Of a stretch of 15,691 nt of DNA, positions 1 through 5,650 are shown in pieces. The position numbers and the translations under genes were made by a program. Source of the stretch: Candidatus Portnoybacteria bacterium CG_4_10_14_0_2_um_filter_44_20 (lineage in GTDB: Bacteria; Patescibacteriota; Minisyncoccia; Portnoybacterales; GCA-002795985); the NCBI GenBank assembly GCA_002792395.1, contig PFOG01000207.1:1-15691 (forward strand). The letters run 5' to 3'. Numbering within the stretch: position 1 is the stretch's first letter; each line of letters starts with the position of its first letter. Below the pieces are notes generated by a model. That model saw only the letters and a program-made list of their open reading frames with translations, made no database searches and was not told where the DNA came from.

Positions 1-75
1 TCACAATTAAGCGTAGCTTGCGTGAGCGTTCCGCTCACAATTAAGCGTAGCTTGCGTGAGCGTTCCGCTCACAAT
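1..75. repeat. Tandem 34-bp repeat with hairpin core
   Basis: Two exact copies of a 34-base unit (1-34 and 35-68) are followed by the first seven bases of a third. Each unit carries a perfect 7-bp inverted repeat, GTGAGCG-TTC-CGCTCAC, the first at 22-38 and the second at 56-72. The array begins at the window edge, so more copies may lie outside. It ends five bases before the stop of the neighbouring minus-strand gene and could act as a 3' end structure, but there is no T-run of the kind seen in intrinsic terminators. Its role is not known. Confidence 0.9.
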
Positions 76-79
76 AGGC

Positions 80-382
80 TTATAGTCTTTTTTCCAGGAC
101 GACAAATTCCTCGCGCGAAACTTTCTGCGTAAGCTCATTTTTAATAAAAGCGATGTCGTCTTTCGTAATTGCCGCGTCGCCACCCATTACTTCCAATTTA
201 TTTTCGATTCCGTCGAAGCGTTGGTCGCGTTCCTCTAATTTCTCCGTATTGGCCACTACCTGTTCCGACAAAATTTTTATCCCATCATCGATACTTTCAG
301 CAACTACGTCAAAGTGCCGCTTAATTTCTTGCGTGTGTTCCTTAAAAGTTTCTAAAATTTTCTTGATATCATCGCTAGCCAT
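80..382 (-). CDS. Small coiled-coil protein of unknown function
   Basis: This is a roughly 100-residue charged protein that is helical throughout. Hydrophobic residues are spaced as in a coiled coil (IKKILETF, IKILSEQVVANTEKL), and it ends in a segment close to VSREEFVVLEKRL. Small proteins of this style, with an E-F-x-x-L-E-K-R tail, are common in Patescibacteria, but I cannot assign a function. There is no signal peptide or membrane segment. The start chosen is ATG at 382; a TTG at 421 would add 13 residues but the added part looks like non-coding sequence. No Shine-Dalgarno site is visible. It is the last gene of the minus-strand series in this window, 127 bases after the NIF3-like gene. 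Confidence 0.7.
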   Translation of the reverse strand: MASDDIKKILETFKEHTQEIKRHFDVVAESIDDGIKILSEQVVANTEKLEERDQRFDGIENKLEVMGGDAAITKDDIAFIKNELTQKVSREEFVVLEKRL

Positions 383-509
383 ATATTCGTATTTTAGCAA
401 ACGTAACCCTGCTGTCAACAAGCGTATCCCGGCTTAAAACTAAACCAAAAAATTATTTGAGCTTACCTCCTCCGTCTCGCCCGCGCCGTCAGCGAGTTGT
501 ATGATTTAA

Positions 510-1481
510 TTATTTCTTGCGTTTGCCGCGAGATACCCTGATAAGTCCCGAACACGGAACAATTTCTATCCCTCGTTTTTCGAGTTCGTCTAAAAATAAA
601 TTTATGCCGATAGAATCCGACTGTGTGTCTCCGCAAATAATGACATTAACGTGATGCGCCTCGGCTTCCTTGCGCCATTCTTCGCGCATGTGCATGCCAA
701 CAATCGTGCCAATGCCGGCTTTTGAGACATATTCATACATTTCTTTCGCGCCGTTGGTGCCGCCGGTTATTTCTGTCAGGGCGATTTTTCCGGCGCGCGC
801 CTCTTTGTGGCCGACGAAAATTCTCGGTCCGGCTTTATATTTGGAAGCCTCCTTATATTCGCTGACCTCTTTCAAAGATTCAAGAACCTCACCAACGGTT
901 TCAGGCTGGTCTTTCTTAATTTTTTGGTCCAGAAATTTTGCCACCAAATTATCCAACGGCGTATGCAAACAAATTAGGGGCAACTCCAGCAATTTCGCGG
1001 CATGAACGGATCGGTCGAAGTTGGCAGACGACGGCACCATTCTAAAAATTTCCGATATTCGCGGGCGCATGACCGATTCGGCGATATTGATCGGCACCCC
1101 ATGCTGGTGCCAAACCTCAGCCTGAAGATGCATTACGTCGGACAAATCGGCCAAAGCGTGGCCAAGCGGATGATGAGACATCACCAAATCAATCTTCTGG
1201 CCGGAATCACTAAGATATTTCGCAATCATCAATTCCGCCGGCTCGATTTCAACGCCCACCATCATCCTTTTCACTTTTTTGTTCGGGTCTCCGCAAAGAA
1301 TGCGCGAATCGGAGTAGGGATTGGACATCTTCTCCTTATCATATTCTTTCTTTTTCTCGGGAGATAATTTTTGATAACTCTCTTTTTCTTTCTTTAGTTG
1401 TTTCAAAACAAAATCTTTCCCGCGTAAATCGGACTCAATCCCCATTTTTATGGCTAAATCGTAGATTTCCCCTATGGTCAT
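510..1481 (-). CDS. NIF3-like dinuclear metal-binding protein
   Basis: The 323-residue product resembles the NIF3/YbgI family (NGG1p-interacting factor 3-like), whose members bind two metal ions and whose cellular role is unsettled. Visible motifs are SHHPLGHA (His103, His104), a mid-protein CLHTPLDN (His173, Asp177) and a C-terminal CGDTQSDSIGINL (Asp285, Asp289). YbgI-type proteins have a His in place of the first of these aspartates, in an A-G-H context. Residues 20-55 are an extra, Lys/Glu-rich, probably helical segment before the core fold. The gene starts 19 bases after the glyS stop, so it is probably read from the same transcript. No Shine-Dalgarno site is seen before the ATG. The family call is firm; the exact biochemical activity is not. 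Confidence 0.82.
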   Translation of the reverse strand: MTIGEIYDLAIKMGIESDLRGKDFVLKQLKKEKESYQKLSPEKKKEYDKEKMSNPYSDSRILCGDPNKKVKRMMVGVEIEPAELMIAKYLSDSGQKIDLVMSHHPLGHALADLSDVMHLQAEVWHQHGVPINIAESVMRPRISEIFRMVPSSANFDRSVHAAKLLELPLICLHTPLDNLVAKFLDQKIKKDQPETVGEVLESLKEVSEYKEASKYKAGPRIFVGHKEARAGKIALTEITGGTNGAKEMYEYVSKAGIGTIVGMHMREEWRKEAEAHHVNVIICGDTQSDSIGINLFLDELEKRGIEIVPCSGLIRVSRGKRKK

Positions 1482-1499
1482 CGTTTGATCAAATATCAG

Positions 1500-3398
1500 T
1501 TAGATTACTTTCGAAAAATCAGCGATTTCATTCGCCATCACCCTAACAGCGCCCAATAGAATAATTCTGTTTTCTTTCACTTTTTTATTCTTTGCCATCA
1601 CCAAGACCTTATCAAAAAACTTATGGATAAACGGCGCCACAACCATTAGGGCGTTAAGCGCCCCTTCGAAATCGCGCTGCTTAATTTTTTTCTCAAAAAC
1701 TTTTTGCGTTTCCGTTATTATCTTGTACAAATCCTTTTCCGCCGGCTCTTGTAAAAATTTGGGGCCAACCGTCTTTTTGGAAGTCTTTTTACCTAGAATA
1801 TTATTAATTCGCTTCATGGCCGACTTAAGAAGTTCTAACTCCGCCCTTCCTTGCGCTTTCTCCAAAGCTTCAATCCGTTTTTTGACCGAAAGCAAATCAT
1901 TAAACCCCAACGAAAGAACGGCGCCAATAATAGGCTTGCTGACCTTTTTTGATTCCAAAAAATTTTCTGCGCGGCCGCTAAAAAATTCCACCAAGTCTTT
2001 ATCAATTTTCTTTTTCTCTTTATCAGATTTTTTGTAAAGTGTCGCCGCTTTGTCTATCAAATTTTTCAGAGAGACAGGAAATTCCGCCTGCCAAATAATC
2101 TGTAAAACGCCAAGGGCCTGCCGCCTTAATGCATAAGGGTCTTCGGTGGCCGTCGGCGCAAGGCCGAGGCTGAAATATCCAACCAAACTATCGATCTTGT
2201 CGGCAAGACTAACAATCGCGCCTTCTTTAGTCGTCGGTAAGCCGTCTCCGGAAAAACGCGGCAAATATTGTTCGGCGATTGCCAACGCAACCGTTTCCTT
2301 TTCGCCTGAAAGCTTGGCGTAATATTTACCCATCACGCCCTGAAGTTCCGGAAACTCGCCAACCATTTCAGTGAGCAAATCAGCCTTAGCCAACAACGCG
2401 GCGTGAGCGGCGTTACTTTTAACCTTTGGATCGACAACAGAAGCAACAAATTCCGACAGTCTCGCCAGGCGCTGCGCTTTCTCGTGCATGGACCCTAATT
2501 TTTCCTGAAAAGTAACCTTTCTCAGGCCTTCAACACGCTTCGCCAAAGCAACTTTTTTATCCGCCTCAAAAAGAAATTGGGCATCATTCAGCCGGGCAGC
2601 CAGAACCTTTTCGTTGCCTTTAATAATAATCTCCGGCTCGTCAACCTTCATGTTGGAAATTGTTATAAAATGGGGCAGGAGACAAGGAAGGGGATTTTCT
2701 TTGTCGTTCACAAGACTAAAATATTTCTGCTGTTGGCGCATAGCGATTATCAAAACCTCTTTCGGCAAAAGGAGGAAATCTTTCTTGAATGAACCCAAAA
2801 GAACCGTTGGGTACTCCACTAACCAGGTTACTGTTTCCAATAATTTTTCGTCTGGCAAAACTTTTCCGCCGACTTTAGCGGCCGCTGCTTCTATTTCATT
2901 TTTTATCGAATTTTTTCTTTCCTTTTGGTCAAGGATCACAAATCGGTTTTTCAGCTCTTGTTGGTATTGCTCGAAATTCTTGACGATAAATTGGCTTGGA
3001 CCTAAGAATCGGTGTCCGTAAGAAAAATCGCCGGACTTCAAACCGTCTATCTCAAAATCGATTACCTCTCCGCCAAAAACCGCGGTCATCCAGCGGATAG
3101 GCCGGGCAAAACGCAAATTGCCATCACCCCAGCGCATTGATTTGGGAAAAGAAATTCCCGCGATGATCTTAGGCAAGATCTTTTGCAGTTCCGCCGTCGC
3201 GCCCACCGAAGAAAATTCGATCTCCGGCAACAGCAAAACCATCCTTCTCGGCGTCCCGTAGGTTTTCGGTGAAACAAATTTAAAATCGGCGTCAGTCAGA
3301 TATTTCTGCGCCATTTCCTTGATCTGGCTTAAGGCCGGCCCCATATATCCGGCCGGGATTTCTTCAGTTCCAATTTCAAATAATAGTTCTTTAGGCAT
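1500..3398 (-). CDS. glyS: Glycyl-tRNA synthetase beta subunit
   Basis: The beta chain of the alpha2-beta2 class II GlyRS holds the tRNA-binding parts and works with GlyQ in the cytoplasm. Family motifs are present in order: LLFEIGTEEIP at the N-terminus, YGTPRRM, FPKSMRWGD (84-92), YGHRFLG (128-133), GNEKVLAARLNDAQFLFEAD (261-280), the HD-like segment near KADLLTEMVGEFPELQGVMG (338-357), DPYALRRQALG (420-430) and a C-terminal helical anticodon-binding region. At 632 residues it is shorter than the roughly 680-690 usual. The loss is concentrated at residues 60-67, where E. coli and B. subtilis carry about 50 more residues. The start follows an inverted repeat by nine bases and no Shine-Dalgarno site is visible. 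Three intervening ORFs separate it from glyQ. Confidence 0.95.
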   Translation of the reverse strand: MPKELLFEIGTEEIPAGYMGPALSQIKEMAQKYLTDADFKFVSPKTYGTPRRMVLLLPEIEFSSVGATAELQKILPKIIAGISFPKSMRWGDGNLRFARPIRWMTAVFGGEVIDFEIDGLKSGDFSYGHRFLGPSQFIVKNFEQYQQELKNRFVILDQKERKNSIKNEIEAAAAKVGGKVLPDEKLLETVTWLVEYPTVLLGSFKKDFLLLPKEVLIIAMRQQQKYFSLVNDKENPLPCLLPHFITISNMKVDEPEIIIKGNEKVLAARLNDAQFLFEADKKVALAKRVEGLRKVTFQEKLGSMHEKAQRLARLSEFVASVVDPKVKSNAAHAALLAKADLLTEMVGEFPELQGVMGKYYAKLSGEKETVALAIAEQYLPRFSGDGLPTTKEGAIVSLADKIDSLVGYFSLGLAPTATEDPYALRRQALGVLQIIWQAEFPVSLKNLIDKAATLYKKSDKEKKKIDKDLVEFFSGRAENFLESKKVSKPIIGAVLSLGFNDLLSVKKRIEALEKAQGRAELELLKSAMKRINNILGKKTSKKTVGPKFLQEPAEKDLYKIITETQKVFEKKIKQRDFEGALNALMVVAPFIHKFFDKVLVMAKNKKVKENRIILLGAVRVMANEIADFSKVI

Positions 3399-3407
3399 TA
3401 TATAGTT

Positions 3408-3448
3408 TTGTCATCCTGAACGAAGCGTAGCGAAGTGAAGGATCTCAT
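3408..3448. repeat. Left inverted-repeat element beside GIY-YIG gene
   Basis: The element reads TTGTCATCCTGAACGAAGCG on the plus strand and ends in GGATCTCAT. The same sequence, diverged and about eight bases shorter, lies in the opposite direction at 3750-3782. The two enclose the GIY-YIG gene. This copy sits nine bases before the glyS start codon, in the untranslated gap, where it would fold in the mRNA close to the ribosome entry site. It has the look of a dispersed palindromic repeat. Confidence 0.8.
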
Positions 3449-3453
3449 CACCG

Positions 3454-3738
3454 CTATCCTTCTAATAAATCTCCGAATTCAGGATTTTTGCTTTTGATAA
3501 GTTCTGTTTTCTTTTTTCTCGTCCACCCCTTAATTCTTTTTTCCGCCAAAATAGCCTCTTGCACATTATTAAACGATTCGTAATAAATTAATTTGTTGAT
3601 GTTGTACTTTTTAGTAAAACCTTCGACTAGTTTATTCTTGTGTTGATACATTCTCCCGTGCAAATTATTAGTGACACCAGTGTAAAGTACTGTGTTCCAT
3701 TTATTGGTTGCTATGTAAACAAAATATTGTTTTTGCAT
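3454..3738 (-). CDS. Small GIY-YIG nuclease-domain protein (UvrC N-term/YhbQ type)
   Basis: The 94-residue protein is essentially one GIY-YIG domain. The motif appears as VYIA (7-10) and LYTGVTNNL (18-26), followed by the catalytic-type Arg29 in GRMYQH, a metal-site Glu66 in AEKRIKGW, and a late Asn85 in KSKNPEF. All usual catalytic positions are present, so it could be an active endonuclease. Stand-alone proteins of this type (YhbQ, UPF0213) have no settled role. The gene is enclosed by a pair of related inverted repeats and lies inside the glyQ-to-glyS operon, which suggests it arrived as a small mobile unit. No other mobility gene is nearby. The start ATG at 3738 has no clear Shine-Dalgarno site. 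Confidence 0.88.
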   Translation of the reverse strand: MQKQYFVYIATNKWNTVLYTGVTNNLHGRMYQHKNKLVEGFTKKYNINKLIYYESFNNVQEAILAEKRIKGWTRKKKTELIKSKNPEFGDLLEG

Positions 3739-3749
3739 GTGCGCTTTTT

Positions 3750-3782
3750 ATGAGATTCTTCGCTCCGCTCAGAATGACAACA
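3750..3782. repeat. Right inverted-repeat element beside GIY-YIG gene
   Basis: On the minus strand this reads TTGTCATTCTGAGCGGAGCG and ends in GAATCTCAT, matching the element at 3408-3448 except for several substitutions and a shorter middle. With that copy it brackets the GIY-YIG gene in inverted orientation, 12 bases before its start codon. It would form part of the leader of that gene in the mRNA. Confidence 0.8.
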
Positions 3783-3788
3783 AGAAGG

Positions 3789-3902
3789 TTATTTAGCACT
3801 CTTACTTTTCTTCCACGCTCGCCCTAAAGGCAAGAGCAGCACCCCGAACCATATTCCTGAACGCATGACCCACCATAGAAAGCCTTCCATGCTTCGTTTC
3901 AA
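3789..3902 (-). CDS. Possible 37-residue membrane peptide
   Basis: A short reading frame starts with TTG at 3902 and overlaps the TGA stop of the upstream gene as TTGA, a layout typical of translational coupling. An internal ATG at 3890 is the alternative start. The product has a Trp-rich hydrophobic stretch, GFLWWVMRSGIWFGVLLLPL, followed by a basic tail (GRAWKKSKSAK), as expected for a single-span membrane peptide with a positive inside tail. I recognise no family. The evidence is composition and overlap only, so it could be a chance frame. Confidence 0.35.
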   Translation of the reverse strand: MKRSMEGFLWWVMRSGIWFGVLLLPLGRAWKKSKSAK

Positions 3903-4410
3903 ACGACCCGGCCGTCAAGTAAATCGCCACTTATATTATCCAGAAGGCCTTTGAGCTCGCTAGCTAGCCTAAGACTCGATTTATCCAAAACATCGTCAGC
4001 CTCTTCAAATAATTCATCAAGTTTTTCTCTCATCCCGCCTATTTTAGAGGAAGTCAAAACGTCCTGAAGCTCGGGCTGATCCCAATGCCGAGGACCAACT
4101 AGTTCCGAATCAAAGACGTCAAAATACGCTACTTCCTTTTTATGAAATTCTTTTCTTTTGTCGCCTCTAAAAGTTCTTTTGCTTGTTCGGGATCTTTTTT
4201 CTCTAACGACCACAATAGATTCAAATTTAAAGTTGCTTTGGTCGACTTTTCTTCGCCATCAACCAATATATTGCCCCTTTCTTCTCCCTCAAGACGTCTT
4301 TGCAATTCGCTGGATATATCAACTGCTGATATTTTTAGAAGATCATCTGATAAGAGATCTAAACGGGGAATTTCCCTTACGTTTTTTAGTTTTTCTGAAA
4401 ACTCTGCCAT
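3899..4410 (-). pseudogene. Hypothetical protein gene split by a one-base frameshift
   Basis: Two overlapping frames read as one protein broken near 4137-4141. The first (ATG 4410 or GTG 4422 to a TAG at about 4129) ends KEKNFIKRK; the second continues naturally from the same point as HKKEVAYFDVF and runs to a TGA at 3899. The part of the second frame upstream of that point is Arg/Lys/Ser-rich and looks non-coding. One extra base in the run of five T (A on the coding strand) would join them into a protein of about 170 residues. Either this is a sequencing error, a decayed gene, or slippage during expression. The product is acidic, mostly helical and soluble, and I recognise no family. AAGGAA upstream at 4425-4430 is a weak ribosome site for the ATG. 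Confidence 0.6.
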
Positions 4411-4468
4411 GCTTTTAATCACTTTCCTTATACGACTTCGTCGATTTCGGAAGGATTAACTTTTAAAC

Positions 4469-5353
4469 TTACTTCAGCGCCTTAACTTTATCCATTAGTG
4501 GAAAACCCATTTGTTCTCTTTGCGCCACATAAGCAGCCGCTACGCCCTTGGCCAAATTCCTGACCCGACCCATGTATCGCTGCCGTTCGGTCACGCTGAT
4601 GACTCCCCGCGCGTTCAACAAGTTAAAAAGATGCGAGCACTTCAAACAATGGTCATAGGCCGGCAGAACCAGATCCTTTTTTATCAGCCGCAAACCTTCT
4701 TTTTCGTGCATCTCAAATAGCTTAAACAGCATGTCAGCATCCGATTCCTCGAAATTATAAACCGACCACTCTTCTTCTCCTCGGTGGTGGATATCGCCGT
4801 ATTTTATTTCATCATTCCAGTCCAAATCATAAACGCTGTCTTTTTCCTGAAGATACATGGCGATTCTCTCCAGGCCATAAGTAATTTCGCCAGCCACCGG
4901 CTTAACGTCAAGACCGCCCGCCTGCTGAAAATAGGTAAATTGGGTTATTTCCATTCCATCCAGCCAGATTTCCCAACCCAAGCCCCAAGCGCCTAGAGTC
5001 GGCGATTCCCAGTCGTCTTCGACAAAACGAATATCATGCTTTTTTAAATCCAAGCCCAAAACCGCCAAGCTATCCAGATAAATTTGCTGAATATTATCCG
5101 GCGAGGGTTTTAGAATAACCTGGTATTGATAATAATGCTGCAAACGATTTGGGTTTTTGCCATAACGCCCATCGGTTGGCCGGCGCGTCGGCTCGACATA
5201 AGCAACGTTGTAGGGCTCGGGCCCCAAAACGCGCAAAAAAGTCGCCGGATTGGAAGTCCCGGCCCCGACCTCTAAATCATAAGGTTGCTGAATCACGCAC
5301 CCTCTCTTTCCCCAAAATTCATCAAGTTTTAGAATAATATCTTGGAAATTCAT
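4469..5353 (-). CDS. glyQ: Glycyl-tRNA synthetase alpha subunit
   Basis: The catalytic alpha chain of the alpha2-beta2 GlyRS makes glycyl-AMP and charges tRNA-Gly together with GlyS. The 294-residue product matches the family length (about 300). It opens with [24 protein letters not shown] and contains the class II motif 2 region at 52-82 ([14 protein letters not shown], then [14 protein letters not shown]). [22 protein letters not shown] follows at 123-144, and motif 3 is [15 protein letters not shown] (155-169). The ATG at 5353 gives the standard N-terminus; an ATG at 5365 adds only four residues. The frame stays open to 5575, but that upstream part covers a promoter and terminator and is not protein-like. 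No T-box antiterminator is present in the short leader. Confidence 0.96.
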   Translation of the reverse strand: MNFQDIILKLDEFWGKRGCVIQQPYDLEVGAGTSNPATFLRVLGPEPYNVAYVEPTRRPTDGRYGKNPNRLQHYYQYQVILKPSPDNIQQIYLDSLAVLGLDLKKHDIRFVEDDWESPTLGAWGLGWEIWLDGMEITQFTYFQQAGGLDVKPVAGEITYGLERIAMYLQEKDSVYDLDWNDEIKYGDIHHRGEEEWSVYNFEESDADMLFKLFEMHEKEGLRLIKKDLVLPAYDHCLKCSHLFNLLNARGVISVTERQRYMGRVRNLAKGVAAAYVAQREQMGFPLMDKVKALK

Positions 5354-5364
5354 GAATGCTCGCA

Positions 5365-5421
5365 TACCGCTAACCGACCACAGTCTACGGCAAGCGAATG
5401 AGCCGTAGTCGGTAAGCGGTA
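5365..5421. repeat. Hairpin element in the glyQ leader
   Basis: The arms are 5365-5391 and 5402-5421. They pair over about 20 bp (TACCGCT...CTACGGC against GCCGTAG...AGCGGTA), with one mismatch, a seven-base bulge and a ten-base loop. The element fills most of the glyQ leader and reaches the ATG at 5365. It contains the heptamer CGTAGTC, which is repeated four times in tandem inside ileS. It is too short for a T-box and looks like a dispersed palindromic repeat that could nonetheless affect translation. Confidence 0.75.
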
Positions 5422-5437
5422 ATCGGTAGACTATTCT

Positions 5438-5466
5438 AATATACTCGTTTTCGCTTTTTGGGTCAA
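5438..5466 (-). promoter_or_regulatory. Promoter for the glyQ transcript
   Basis: On the minus strand there is TTGACC, a 17-base spacer, then TATATT. This is a near-consensus sigma-70 type promoter. Transcription would begin near 5431, giving a leader of about 78 bases. It lies one base beyond the terminator of the upstream gene, which supports both calls. Confidence 0.85.
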
Positions 5467-5467
5467 C

Positions 5468-5495
5468 AAAAAACACCCCACAGACGAGGTATTTT
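5468..5495 (-). terminator. Intrinsic terminator after the DUF11-like gene
   Basis: In minus-strand RNA, AAAAUACCUC pairs with GGGGUGUUUU over ten base pairs, including two G-U pairs, around a six-base loop. The second arm runs into six U. On the plus strand the two G-U positions become C-A mismatches, so it is built for minus-strand transcription. It lies 156 bases after the stop of the DUF11-like gene. Confidence 0.75.
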
Positions 5496-5550
5496 TCGGG
5501 AGGACGCGCCCTTCGACCATCGCCACGGCCAGACCGATGAGACCAATCCG

Positions 5551-5586
5551 TAAACGGCTCACTGGGAAATCCCATTGAGCCGTTTA
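5551..5586 (+). terminator. Strong hairpin followed by a T-run on the plus strand
   Basis: The arms TAAACGGCTCACTGGG and its partner at 5571-5586 pair over 16 positions with one mismatch, around an AAAT loop. On the plus strand GGTTTTTATAT follows, so in that direction it resembles a terminator, although no plus-strand gene leads into it. On the minus strand it lies 65 bases after the DUF11-like gene without a T-run; it may stabilise the 3' end of that message. Confidence 0.5.
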
Positions 5587-5650
5587 GGTTTTTATATCTG
5601 CGTTTGCTCCCGCCGCCCTTATCCTCGTTTCGCGCTCCTTTTTTGCCTGC

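Noticed and set aside
47..50. Loss of the HIGH signature in IleRS (G-I-H-H at protein residues 47-50, bases 13874-13885)
   Set aside because: P-G-I-H-H is a known variant in other bacterial IleRS proteins, for example in Bacteroidetes, so it is not a sign of inactivity. The coordinates given here are protein residues.
1..75. CRISPR array
   Set aside because: The units are directly adjacent with no variable spacers and no cas gene is present.
4142..4459. 105-codon plus-strand frame across the frameshifted gene
   Set aside because: Serine/phenylalanine-rich composition is typical of the antisense of Lys/Glu-rich coding DNA; the minus-strand reading is more protein-like.
5354..5575. N-terminal extension of glyQ by about 74 residues
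   Set aside because: The extended frame covers the terminator, promoter and leader hairpin and has no homology to GlyQ; ATG 5353 gives the family N-terminus.
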